NCBI GenBank assembly: GCA_910585165.1
Contig: CAJUBX010000037.1
Coordinates: forward strand, 1-21,269
Length of the DNA: 21,269 nt
Source: an uncultured Oscillibacter sp.
GTDB lineage: Bacteria; Bacillota; Clostridia; Oscillospirales; Oscillospiraceae
Direction: 5' to 3'
Shown here: positions 1 to 7,361 of the stretch, in pieces
How positions within the stretch are numbered: the stretch's first letter is position 1
Layout of the letters: each line of letters opens with the position of its first letter
Notes under the pieces: model-generated
Seen by the model: the letters and a program-made list of their open reading frames with translations, nothing else
Database searches by the model: none
Told to the model about the DNA's origin: nothing
Translations under genes and position numbers: made by a program

Positions 1-162
1 GACAGTGCGTATTCCCTCACAGACGAACGCAGGAAGCTGTTGGAGGACGTAGCCCGCCAAATTGAGGAATGTGTCCCTGATTTGGCCGAACGTGTGGAGC
101 TCTCCAGCCAGAAGAAGTTGGAAATCAGCGCTCCCAACGAGGGCGGGATGCGCTTCAGCTGA
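1..162 (+). CDS. C-terminal fragment of an unrecognised protein ending in GGMRFS
   Basis: An open frame enters from the left edge (frame 1) and stops at the TGA at 160-162. Only the last 53 residues are visible. They look helical and charged (around DERRKLLEDVARQIEECV), then run into a short tail ending NEGGMRFS. No domain can be named from this piece. It matters for two reasons. It is followed at once by an intrinsic terminator, so it ends an upstream transcription unit. It also carries the same Gly-Gly-Met tail as many proteins further right, although no gene starts close enough downstream for that stretch to act as a ribosome binding site. Reading frame is confident; function is unknown. 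Confidence 0.75.
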   Translation, partial: DSAYSLTDERRKLLEDVARQIEECVPDLAERVELSSQKKLEISAPNEGGMRFS

Positions 163-175
163 AACCAATATCGCC

Positions 176-206
176 AAAGGCCGCTTCACAGGGAGCGGCC
201 TTTTTT
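176..206 (+). terminator. Rho-independent terminator
   Basis: AAAGGCCGC (176-184) pairs with GCGGCCTTT (195-203) around a 10-nt loop, followed by a run of six T (201-206). This closes the upstream unit. The next gene has a strong ribosome binding site at 218-226 but I see no clear promoter between 163 and 231, so partial read-through or a non-canonical promoter would have to drive the downstream genes. Confidence 0.85.
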
Positions 207-231
207 ATTTCACGACGAAGGAGGAACCACT

Positions 232-414
232 ATGCCCCGATATTTTATGCAGGGCACCCGCCTTGCCTGGGCGGAACGGATGATGATGGACCCATCCCGA
301 AATCCCTTTGACCGCTCTGATATCCAGAGAAGCAGACCGCAGGGCAAACCGCTTCATAGCAGTTCCGTTGAACCGTCTTCTACCAAGCAGAAGTTTCGGG
401 AGGGCGGCGTATGA
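232..414 (+). CDS. Small hypothetical protein (60 aa)
   Basis: ATG at 232 lies 5 nt after AAGGAGGAA (218-226), an excellent ribosome binding site, and the stop overlaps the next ATG (ATGA at 411-414). The product begins MPRYFMQGTRLAWAERMMM and is then polar and basic with many Arg, Ser and Pro, ending REGGV. There is no membrane segment or domain I can name. The low-complexity second half suggests a partly disordered protein. The coding call rests on the ribosome binding site and the exact stop/start overlap, both typical of this operon. Function unknown; it is the first gene after the terminator. Confidence 0.6.
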   Translation: MPRYFMQGTRLAWAERMMMDPSRNPFDRSDIQRSRPQGKPLHSSSVEPSSTKQKFREGGV

Positions 415-686
415 CCTATGTGATAGAAGCGGTGCTGAGCAACCCCCGAAACCCGGAGCTGGGACTCAACAACATCAAGGACTTCATCAACCTGACGTTT
501 TGCAGCCAAAAGGCCACCGTGATCACGGATTTCTCGGATTTAGAGCAAGTTGGCAGGGAGCACTACATAAACCTTCATGGCGGCTGCGCGAAAACAGAGG
601 AATTGGAGAATCTGGATGGCTTCTATGACTACCGGAGCTACGGCGAACAGCGTCAGGCTGGGCCGGAGATGGGAGGAATATTATGA
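411..686 (+). CDS. Stand-alone C-terminal ArdA-like domain (91 aa)
   Basis: Start and stop are both coupled: ATGA at 411-414 with the gene before and ATGA at 683-686 with the gene after. The sequence follows the last third of an ArdA unit: a helix (NNIKDFINLTF), then DLEQVGREHYINLHGG, then a closing DGFYDYRSYGE that matches the F/Y-D-[FY]-x-x-[IYM]-G signature seen in the larger neighbours and in known ArdA. The N-terminal part of an ArdA unit is missing. It is therefore either a truncated remnant kept in frame or a deliberate single domain. ArdA proteins are acidic DNA mimics that block type I restriction enzymes; whether a single domain retains that activity cannot be told from sequence. 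The product ends EMGGIL, a variant of the recurring C-terminal tail. Confidence 0.6.
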   Translation: MTYVIEAVLSNPRNPELGLNNIKDFINLTFCSQKATVITDFSDLEQVGREHYINLHGGCAKTEELENLDGFYDYRSYGEQRQAGPEMGGIL

Positions 687-1798
687 TTGTACTACGCATA
701 TCCAGCGGCGGCAGGAACGTGGGAAGGCTGGAGCTTCCCCTGCCGCTGGAGGACTTCAAGCAGAGGCTGAACGATATTCGCAACGAGGTTCAAACGGATG
801 ATCCCCTTCGCGTTTTCATAACAGACTCTCCCATCCCAGCCCTGAGTTGGCATCTCCAGCACACAAAGCTGGACCAGGACGCCGTCCTGGAAAAGCTGAA
901 CCGGCTGGCGGAGGCGATGGAACAGCTGGACACAGGCGGGCTCCTCCGCCTGGACAGGGCTCTTTCTACCGAGTGCAGCCAGAAGCTGGATACGATCCTC
1001 CAGACTGCCGCCTCCATCCGGCAGAGCGATCCCGGCTGCTATGAATTCATTTCCGGCGTCATCACGGATCGTGCCCTGGGGCAATGGCTGGTGGACCACG
1101 GGCGGTTTGAGGCGGCGGAGCATCTCCGCCCCCACCTGAACTATGACTCGATTGGGGCCGAGTACCGCAATGCCCATGGCGGAACCTTTTTGACCAGCGG
1201 ATATGCGGGCGTTCGGCCCGCAGCTGTGGAACAGGCGATGGAGGAAGAAGGTCCCCTTCGCCTGACACTCTCCTTCCTGGACAGCAGCGAGTCCCTCGGC
1301 CTCCCAGCTTCTGAAGAGGGAATGCGCCGTGTCAAGGAGAACCTCGAAATTGATGACTTTTCCAACACTGTCATTGCTGGTATCGAATACACGGACTCTT
1401 ATTTGTCCCAGCTGATCCCCAGGGATTGCATTACCGTGGAGGACGCAAACGTGCTGGCCCTCTGCCTGGAGCAAATCGAAAAAGACGGCGATATGAAGAA
1501 ATACTGCGCCGCGCTGAAAGTGGAGGAGCCGTCCTCATTTTCCGAGGCGGTCAACATCGCCATGGACCTGGATGATTATGAGCTGGTAGACGGGAATGAG
1601 CAGGAGTATGCCTTAGACGCCCTGCGCCGGATGGGGATGGGTGAAGAAATCCAGGAGGCCATTAAAGATTACACCGATTTTGAGCGAATGGGCCGGGACA
1701 TGATGGAGGAGGACGGCGTGCGGCAGACGGGTTTCGGCCAGATACTCCGTCTCAGCAAGCCCTTCCCCAAACCGGAAATCGGGCCGATAATGTACTGA
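683..1798 (+). CDS. Double-unit ArdA-like antirestriction protein (371 aa)
   Basis: The start overlaps the previous stop (ATGA), with GGGAGGA at 671-677 as ribosome binding site. The protein holds two ArdA-like units in tandem, about residues 1-178 and 190-357. Unit 1 shows the order known from Tn916-type ArdA: LPLPLEDFKQRL, then FITDSPIPAL, then LNRLAEAMEQL, a helical middle, and YDSIGAEYRNAHGGTF. Unit 2 ends YTDFERMGRDMMEEDGVRQT followed by FGQILR. By my hand count there are about 68 Asp/Glu against 37 Lys/Arg, so it is strongly acidic, as expected for a DNA mimic. ArdA of known elements inhibits type I restriction-modification by occupying the DNA site; that this two-unit protein does so is inferred. 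It is paralogous to the protein at 2230-3345, which has the same length. Confidence 0.75.
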   Translation: MIVLRISSGGRNVGRLELPLPLEDFKQRLNDIRNEVQTDDPLRVFITDSPIPALSWHLQHTKLDQDAVLEKLNRLAEAMEQLDTGGLLRLDRALSTECSQKLDTILQTAASIRQSDPGCYEFISGVITDRALGQWLVDHGRFEAAEHLRPHLNYDSIGAEYRNAHGGTFLTSGYAGVRPAAVEQAMEEEGPLRLTLSFLDSSESLGLPASEEGMRRVKENLEIDDFSNTVIAGIEYTDSYLSQLIPRDCITVEDANVLALCLEQIEKDGDMKKYCAALKVEEPSSFSEAVNIAMDLDDYELVDGNEQEYALDALRRMGMGEEIQEAIKDYTDFERMGRDMMEEDGVRQTGFGQILRLSKPFPKPEIGPIMY

Positions 1799-1814
1799 AA
1801 AACAGGAGGCAACT

Positions 1815-2207
1815 ATGAGCGTCGACATTTACAGGGACAAGCTGCAAAACGTGTGGCTGTTCGGCAAGTCTGTTTTGTACACGACAGAACCCATTCCACG
1901 TGAGGAGGTCCCGGAGGGCTGGTACTGCTACGACCTGCGCGGCTCCGACGAATGCCCGGACAGGCCCCTCACCCTGGTGGACCACGCAAATCAGCATTTC
2001 GCGGGCCGCATCCTCTCGGACGTGCCGCTGAAAAGCGACCGCTCTCAGGGGGAGCTGGTCCCGAACCTCTTCTGGGCGAACGCGATTCCCGTCACTCTGG
2101 CGGAGCACTGCGCAGAGGAGGGCATCCCGTGCCCCAAGCCTGCGGAAGGTCAAAATAAGGAGTTGGAAACGGTATCCGCAGGCTTTGGCATGGCAATAAG
2201 TTTTTAA
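1815..2207 (+). CDS. LPD28-like protein (130 aa)
   Basis: The ATG at 1815 follows AGGAGG (1804-1809). The first 107 residues (MSVDIYRDKLQN, LFGKSVLYTTEPIPREEVPEGWYCYDLRG) match what I recall of the large polyvalent protein associated domain 28 (LPD28): a small domain with a conserved [LV]FGK-x-x-L-[FY]-T start and a VPEG[WL]YCYDLRG core. The same domain forms the N-terminus of the protein at 3467-5812, at roughly 45 percent identity by eye. These domains occur in phage and conjugative-element proteins thought to enter recipient cells with DNA; the molecular role is not established. The last 20 residues are unrelated to the paralogue. The gene lies between two ArdA-like genes, forming an ArdA-LPD28 pair that is repeated once. 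Confidence 0.6.
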   Translation: MSVDIYRDKLQNVWLFGKSVLYTTEPIPREEVPEGWYCYDLRGSDECPDRPLTLVDHANQHFAGRILSDVPLKSDRSQGELVPNLFWANAIPVTLAEHCAEEGIPCPKPAEGQNKELETVSAGFGMAISF

Positions 2208-2229
2208 CCGCAGAAGGAGAAGAACGATC

Positions 2230-3345
2230 ATGATGACACTGCATATCCGCACGCGGGACCACAAGGAAACGCGCCTGGAACTGCCTATGCCCCCGGAAAA
2301 GTTCCAGAGGCAAATACAATCGGATTTTGGCACAGCCGGGCCTTTTTGTGTGGCCCACATCGACGGTCCCATTCCCAATATGAAAGGGCATTTCCAAGGC
2401 TTGACCGCCGCCGGCTATTCCACGCTGGTAAAACTGAACCGTTTGGCGGAAATAACGGACGGCATGAGCCTGCCGGAACGCTTCCATCTGGACAAGGCGC
2501 TGTCCACATCCTTTCCGCAGGGACTGGATACCGTACTCCAGACGGCGGCGCATATAAAAGCCACTGCTCCGGACTGTTATGAGGTCCTGCCCGGAATTGC
2601 CACGGCAAGGCAGCTTGGAGAATGGCTGCTGGAGCGGGGCCGCGTGGGCGAAGCTGCGGCAAAGCAGCTTCGTCCCCACCTGAATATGGAATCCCTTGGG
2701 CAAGCGTATCTCTTTGAGCACAAGGGCGCTTTTTTGCCGGAAGGCTATGTTGGCGTCAAGGACGGCGTGGAGCCATTCGATATATTTCAGTTAAGGCTTG
2801 GCTCCACCTCGAACAGCGGGGTCCTTCTCAGCCTCCCCGCCATAGACGATCAGATGGAAAAGGCCAGGAAAGAGCTGGAGGTGGAAGACCTCTCCCAAGC
2901 CGCCGTCAGCGAAATCCGGTTCTCTGTTTTCTGCTCGTATCTGGAAGACTTTCTCCCGCTGGACGGCATTACGTTGGAAAACGCCAACCAGCTCGCGGAA
3001 TACCTCTGGGACCCGGAGACCGTCAATCCCATCAAGTTCAGGGCGGCTTTGGAGGCGGAACGGCCCGCCACGTTTTCTGAAGCGCTTGTCATTGCGCAGG
3101 GACTGGAGTATTACACCTTTGTACCCCAGAACCCGGCGGAATACGCGAGGGACAAGCTTCAGCTGGCCGGCGTGGACGGCAAGGCTTTCGACATCCTGGA
3201 GGGATACACGGATTTTGAGCGCATGGGAGAAGACATCATGAAGGCGGAGGGCGTCCGGCAGACGGAATTCGGCCCCATCCGCCGCGTCAGCGTGCCCTTT
3301 CCGGAGGAACCGGACCAGGGCTTTCAGATGGGAGGACCAATGTGA
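2230..3345 (+). CDS. Double-unit ArdA-like antirestriction protein (371 aa), paralogue of 683-1798
   Basis: ATG at 2230 (a second ATG follows at 2233) sits 10 nt after GAAGGAGAAG. The protein has the same length and architecture as its paralogue. Unit 1 is about residues 1-178, with LELPMPPEKFQRQI, AHIDGPIPNM, LNRLAEITDGM, WLLERGRVGEAAAKQLRPHL and a closing MESLGQAYLFEHKGAFLPEGY. Unit 2 is about 187-358 and ends YTDFERMGEDIMKAEGVRQT then FGPIRR. The two proteins clearly derive from a duplication but have diverged widely, so it is not recent. The C-terminus FQMGGPM is a variant of the recurring tail. The predicted role is inhibition of host restriction by DNA mimicry, inferred from family. Confidence 0.75.
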   Translation: MMTLHIRTRDHKETRLELPMPPEKFQRQIQSDFGTAGPFCVAHIDGPIPNMKGHFQGLTAAGYSTLVKLNRLAEITDGMSLPERFHLDKALSTSFPQGLDTVLQTAAHIKATAPDCYEVLPGIATARQLGEWLLERGRVGEAAAKQLRPHLNMESLGQAYLFEHKGAFLPEGYVGVKDGVEPFDIFQLRLGSTSNSGVLLSLPAIDDQMEKARKELEVEDLSQAAVSEIRFSVFCSYLEDFLPLDGITLENANQLAEYLWDPETVNPIKFRAALEAERPATFSEALVIAQGLEYYTFVPQNPAEYARDKLQLAGVDGKAFDILEGYTDFERMGEDIMKAEGVRQTEFGPIRRVSVPFPEEPDQGFQMGGPM

Positions 3346-3466
3346 CGGAAACCGCTCTGAATAGTAACCGTCAAAGTGGCGCAGCCGACAAGAAAAAATA
3401 GTAGACTTTCCGCAAAATCTGTGGTATGTGTGTTGGCTGCCAAGCCGATAGAAAGGAGCGAAACCA
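3346..3466 (+). other. Gap with a possible 19-codon remnant ORF
   Basis: This is one of the few real gaps in the polycistron. A GTG at 3342, overlapping the previous stop as GTGA and preceded by GGGAGGA (3330-3336), opens a 19-codon frame ending at TAG 3399-3401. It could be a leader peptide or the stub of a deleted gene. The rest of the gap leads to GAAAGGAGCG (3451-3460), the ribosome binding site of the next gene. I see no convincing promoter or terminator. Confidence 0.25.
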
Positions 3467-5812
3467 TTGAGCATCAATATTTACAAGGACCAGATGCAAT
3501 ACGCCGAGCTGTTCGGCAAGCCCGTTCTGTACACCGCACGGAACATCCCCCGCGAGACGGTCCCGGAGGGCTGGTACTGCTATGACCTGCGCGGGAACGA
3601 GCGGCATCCCCATGCGCCATGCGTTCTGGAGGACGTAATCTCTTATGAGCGCCTCAGCTCGGTCCTCTCTCCCGTGCCGCTGAAGCGGGCCTCCACCCGG
3701 CAGCGGCAAATCAAGGACTCTCTCTTCCTGACTGGAGAGATGACGGACCTGAGCGCTTTCTGCCAGAAGCATGACCGCCCCTGTCCCAGCGATCCCCGGA
3801 AATACATTCTTCGTCCCGCTTCCAAAGAGGAGGCGGGATTCTTCTATTCTCAGATGGAGCCGGAACAGGACGAGACCCACGGTACCGTTGGACATCTTCG
3901 AATAGACTTCGGCAGTGGAGAGTCGTTCTGCCACAGCTGGTGGCCGCACAACGACGACCGCTTCAACACGCCGGAGTTCAAGGCGATTCTCCAGGAGTTC
4001 GTGGATGAGATGCGAGCTCTGGGTCCGCTGAAGGACCAGAAAACCATGGCGGGCTGGTGCTATCGGAACGCGGACAGCCAAATCGCGGAACGTCATTACG
4101 GCTTCGTCACGGAGACGGCGGACTACCGCTTCTGCCTGCGGTGCGTCGCGGAGCGGGACGATTACGCCTACCTCTACTGCTACGACCTGAACCAGCAGAA
4201 GCTGGCGGCGGCACAGGAAAAAGGCCCCCGCGGCCCGACAGAGCGGGGATTGCAGAAAATGCGGGACGCCGCTAATCCCAATCTTTCCCACAGCTACGAC
4301 TGGTACGTGATGGAGTCCTGCAACACGCCGGGTGAGCAGTATACCGAAGGACTGTCCCTGGAGGAAGCGATCCGGCGTTACACCGCCAGCGAACACGAGG
4401 ACAAAAGGCTGGGCGTCACCAAGGACGACATCTCTACCCCTCCGCAATCCAGCGAAGCGATTGCGGAGGGAGAGGAGGAGCAAGGGAGCGGGCGTAGTTT
4501 TGGCCGACAGGCCGAAACGGAGCATAGCGGACTTTGCGACGACGATGACCCGGTGGTGGCGGAGGCTGTTCCCCGGCTCCAGCAGATGTTGGAATCCGCG
4601 CCAATTGTCGGGCGGATCACCTTCATCAACGGAGATTCCAAGGAGTTCACCGACGCGGAGCAGTACCTCCAGGCTATTCGTGAGGAACTGCCGTACTACT
4701 CCGCCACGGGCTTCCAATATGAGACGCTGACCAACGCCCCGGCGGTTCGAAAGGCTGTGGATGATATCGTCTATGACCTGTGCGCGGAGGAAAATCCCCA
4801 CACCCTGGCGGACTATGGCGGCACGGGCATGGCAATGGGATATGAGCCTGTGAGAGAAATGAGCAAAGACAATTTCTGGGAACTCATTTGCGAAGCAAGG
4901 ACCCTCTGCGGACAGGATATGGACGCCTACGCCAGCTGGCTGAGAGAACAGCTCATGGAAGCGGGACCTCAGCAGGCGCAGGACTTCCACGACTTCGTAC
5001 ACGCCTACCGGGACCTTGCGTACCAGTACGGCCTGTGGAGCGCCGCGTCGATCATCTGCGGCGGCTGCACGGACGACGGCTTCATCGACTTCCGGGCCTG
5101 GCTCATCGCCCAGGGCTGGAACGTCTACCGGACAGCGCTGAACGACCCGGATTCCCTGGCGGACGTGGAGCCCCATGGCGGATACCAGTTCGAGGACCTG
5201 ACTTATATCGGAAGCGCTGTGCTGGAGGAACTGACCGGGCAGGACGCCTATGAAAACATGGACTCCTCCGCATATAACAAGCTGGTGGTGGAGCTGGAGC
5301 GGGACGTTGTGTATGGCGAAGGGTTAGGATATCCCTATGAGCCAAATGAGATCGCCGACCGCTTCCCCCGCCTGTGCGCCAAGTATCTGCCGCCGCAGGA
5401 CCTGTCCGCCATGATGGAACGCGGAAGCACCTGGAATCCCGGCATTCGGGAAATACAGGCGGCAAGAGCGGCAGGCCCGAAAAACGCGGTCATTCTCCGC
5501 CCGTGGGCAGGCGCCGCCACCCAGGCGGAGACGCCCAAGTCTCTCCCGAAACGCGACGTAGAGCAGGCCATCGCGGCTATGAAAGCGGAAACGTTCCGTG
5601 AGATTCAAAAAGACCGCATTTCCCCCGAGGCCCGGCTGGCCTGGTACTGGAGCTACATCGGCTCCCTGGACATGGCCCAGGAGCTGGGGCTGATCACCGA
5701 GACCCGCCGTCAGGCGCTCTGCCGCGAGGCGGAATCTTATAAGCCGGACTGCGTGGTCGCCGGCAAAAATCTTGAACAGCAGACTGAGGAAGGAGGAATG
5801 AGACTTGGATGA
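3467..5812 (+). CDS. Multidomain protein: LPD28-like N-terminus, conserved element-specific middle, DUF4240 domain (781 aa)
   Basis: It starts with TTG at 3467, chosen because AAAGGAGC lies 7-10 nt upstream and the N-terminus aligns with the LPD28-like gene at 1815. Residues 1-107 are the LPD28-like domain. Residues 130-320 form a conserved block with SFCHSWWPHND, a Cys/Tyr-rich stretch (YRFCLRCVAERDDYAYLYCYDL) and RLGVTKDD. Residues 356-450 form another block (GRITFINGDSKEFTDAEQYL). Residues 465-640 are DUF4240, recognised by MSKDNFWELI and CGGCTDDGFIDFRAWLIAQG. Residues 695-765 form a helical tail. A low-complexity linker at 323-355 interrupts the conserved blocks, and its DNA contains a perfect palindrome. 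The protein ends EEGGMRLG, and GGAGGAATG there also serves as the ribosome binding site of the next gene. Function unknown; DUF4240 has no established biochemical activity that I know of. Confidence 0.7.
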   Translation: MSINIYKDQMQYAELFGKPVLYTARNIPRETVPEGWYCYDLRGNERHPHAPCVLEDVISYERLSSVLSPVPLKRASTRQRQIKDSLFLTGEMTDLSAFCQKHDRPCPSDPRKYILRPASKEEAGFFYSQMEPEQDETHGTVGHLRIDFGSGESFCHSWWPHNDDRFNTPEFKAILQEFVDEMRALGPLKDQKTMAGWCYRNADSQIAERHYGFVTETADYRFCLRCVAERDDYAYLYCYDLNQQKLAAAQEKGPRGPTERGLQKMRDAANPNLSHSYDWYVMESCNTPGEQYTEGLSLEEAIRRYTASEHEDKRLGVTKDDISTPPQSSEAIAEGEEEQGSGRSFGRQAETEHSGLCDDDDPVVAEAVPRLQQMLESAPIVGRITFINGDSKEFTDAEQYLQAIREELPYYSATGFQYETLTNAPAVRKAVDDIVYDLCAEENPHTLADYGGTGMAMGYEPVREMSKDNFWELICEARTLCGQDMDAYASWLREQLMEAGPQQAQDFHDFVHAYRDLAYQYGLWSAASIICGGCTDDGFIDFRAWLIAQGWNVYRTALNDPDSLADVEPHGGYQFEDLTYIGSAVLEELTGQDAYENMDSSAYNKLVVELERDVVYGEGLGYPYEPNEIADRFPRLCAKYLPPQDLSAMMERGSTWNPGIREIQAARAAGPKNAVILRPWAGAATQAETPKSLPKRDVEQAIAAMKAETFREIQKDRISPEARLAWYWSYIGSLDMAQELGLITETRRQALCREAESYKPDCVVAGKNLEQQTEEGGMRLG
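4438..4470. repeat. Perfect 12-bp inverted repeat inside the 781-aa gene
   Basis: CCCTCCGCAATC (4438-4449) is followed after 9 nt by its exact reverse complement GATTGCGGAGGG (4459-4470). Adjoining TCTCT and AGAG extend the pairing with a 2-nt bulge. It encodes part of the Glu/Ser-rich linker between two conserved protein blocks, so it was probably inserted in frame. No T run follows, so it is not a standard terminator. Confidence 0.7.
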
Positions 5813-6323
5813 CAACGAATTCTACGAGATGCTCCAGACTGCGGGAGAAAGGTGCTATAACATCAGCGAGCTTCTGGACTATATAGAGCCGAAATATCAA
5901 AGGTACGAGAATGCCATACGCTGGTGCGTCGCTGGCATGGCCGACTACGCCGCTCAGCTGGCTGCCCAGGGCCAGGAGGCGCGGCTTCCTCAGCTTCGCC
6001 GGCTCCGCATCGAAATGGCCGAGTTCTGGGGACTGACCGAGGATATCACGCGCAAGGGCTATGAGGAGATGATAGAAGGGCATAACAAGGCGTTCGACCA
6101 TGCGGTATCTGAAGCCAGAGCCTCCGGCTGCGCCCCTCCATTGACGGAGCAAACCAAGAAAAATATCCTTGACGGGCTGGAGGTACATGCAAGAGAACTG
6201 CGTCATACCGACACCGAGTTAGAGGACAGCGCTGTTGAGTGCGATATTCTTGCGGAGGCATTAAAAGAAAGGTGGCAGATCATAGCTGCCCCGCCTGAGC
6301 AGACGATGGGCGGTATGTGCTGA
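5805..6323 (+). CDS. Unrecognised helical protein (172 aa) sharing a domain with the 402-aa protein at 7361
   Basis: It starts with TTG at 5805, inside the end of the previous gene (8-nt overlap), with GGAGGA just upstream. The product is mostly helical and acidic. Residues 45-157 align over their whole length with residues 146-257 of the 402-aa protein two genes downstream. Shared landmarks are YAAxL, an xMxxFW turn, [KR]GYE, FD and a following LTEQTKKNILDGL-type helix. I do not recognise the domain. The gene ends TMGGMC encoded with GGC-GGT-ATG, which is not a ribosome binding site because the next gene, 40 nt on, has its own. There are no membrane segments. The role is probably element-specific and cytoplasmic. 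Confidence 0.65.
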   Translation: MDDNEFYEMLQTAGERCYNISELLDYIEPKYQRYENAIRWCVAGMADYAAQLAAQGQEARLPQLRRLRIEMAEFWGLTEDITRKGYEEMIEGHNKAFDHAVSEARASGCAPPLTEQTKKNILDGLEVHARELRHTDTELEDSAVECDILAEALKERWQIIAAPPEQTMGGMC

Positions 6324-6362
6324 AAATAGCGAACAAATCCAGATAGAAAAGGAGGAACTCAC

Positions 6363-7361
6363 ATGAATCAAATTCCAAAAGAATGGCTGGACTTTCTGCG
6401 CCGGCAGTTCCCGGAGGGCTGGCGGGTCAAGCTCCGAGAGATGAAGGACGACCCCCAGCCGATCCAATTGGGCAGTATGGGAACTCTTGACCATATCGAC
6501 GACGCCGGGACCTTCCACGTCAAGTGGGACGATGGCCGGGAACTCGGGCTGGTGCTGGGCCGGGACAGCTTCTCCGTCCTGCCGCCGCCCGTCCAGACGC
6601 TGAAGCTGTACATGCCCATGACCATAGGCTACTTCGACGAGGATAGCTGCGAAGAAGAAACCGAAATGGGTCCCCGCGAGGCGGCGGGATACGTTGCGGA
6701 GGTCGTCGCGGCCCTGGAGAAGGAACGCCGCACGATGGAACATGATATGGATGCCCCGGAGGACCGGGCGCGGGGCCTGATGGCCTACTACGGCAAGGAC
6801 GACGGTGTAGACCGCAAGGTCCAGTCCTGCCAATTCTTCGCCGAGGTCCGGGACGGGCAGCTCTGGGGTGTGGCGGAATGCACAGTGCAAGGCGGTCTGA
6901 CGTCCCAAGAGCTGGAATCGCTGATGGAGTATGTCGGCGGTCAGGCCAGCGACGGCTTCGGCGAGGGCTTCGAGCAGCGGGAGATTCGCGTCGGCGGTGG
7001 CTCGGAGCTGTATGTCCACCTGTGGCAGAGCGAGGGCTGGAGCATCATGACGGAACAGGACCGCTTTGATCCCGAGTTCGCGCACAGGCTCCCGGACCGC
7101 TGCCTGTCGGTGCTTCCCTCCGACGGAAGCGTTATCTGTATCACGAAGGGCGAGAGCGGCTACCGTCTGTCGGAGTGGAACACAAGCGACGAAGAGAGAA
7201 ACCGCCGTATCGCGGACTACCACAACCAGAAGCGGGGGATCACTCAGGCCCAGGAACAGGCCATGGTCAACGGCAGCCTGTTCGGCTGGGACACTCCCGC
7301 AGCGGACCCGAGGACCTATGAAAATAAACTTGCGGGCCCGCAGATAGGAGGGCTCTCCTGA
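6363..7361 (+). CDS. DUF4314 protein with element-specific C-terminal half (332 aa)
   Basis: ATG at 6363 follows AAGGAGGAA. Residues 1-75 fit DUF4314: an initial IPKEWLDFLRRQFPEGWRVKL, then LGSMGTLDHIDDAGTFHVKWDDG and LGRDSFSVL, a small beta-barrel-like fold resembling SH3/KOW-type modules. Residues 80-230 are unassigned (LKLYMPMTIGYFD; RARGLMAYYGKDDGV). Residues 245-320 form a conserved block, RLPDRCLSVLPSDGSVICI, GESGYRLSEWNTSD and a final SLFGWDTPAADP, which I associate with conjugative-element proteins of gut Firmicutes. The end IGGLS resembles the recurring tail. The stop overlaps the next start by one base (TGATG at 7359-7363). DUF4314 has no proven function; nucleic acid binding would be a guess. 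Confidence 0.65.
   Translation: MNQIPKEWLDFLRRQFPEGWRVKLREMKDDPQPIQLGSMGTLDHIDDAGTFHVKWDDGRELGLVLGRDSFSVLPPPVQTLKLYMPMTIGYFDEDSCEEETEMGPREAAGYVAEVVAALEKERRTMEHDMDAPEDRARGLMAYYGKDDGVDRKVQSCQFFAEVRDGQLWGVAECTVQGGLTSQELESLMEYVGGQASDGFGEGFEQREIRVGGGSELYVHLWQSEGWSIMTEQDRFDPEFAHRLPDRCLSVLPSDGSVICITKGESGYRLSEWNTSDEERNRRIADYHNQKRGITQAQEQAMVNGSLFGWDTPAADPRTYENKLAGPQIGGLS

Noticed and set aside
232..686. Frameshifted single gene made of the 60-aa and 91-aa frames
   Set aside because: Each frame has its own ribosome binding site and the ATGA overlap matches other junctions; the 60-aa sequence does not resemble the missing N-terminal part of ArdA.
2320..2355. Terminator-like GGGCC followed by five T within the second ArdA gene
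   Set aside because: The possible stem is only about 3-4 bp, too weak to support.
3371..5176. Long open frame on the minus strand (601 codons) opposite the 781-aa gene
   Set aside because: It is antisense to a gene with recognisable domains, has no ribosome binding site or family match, and is explained by GC-rich codon bias.
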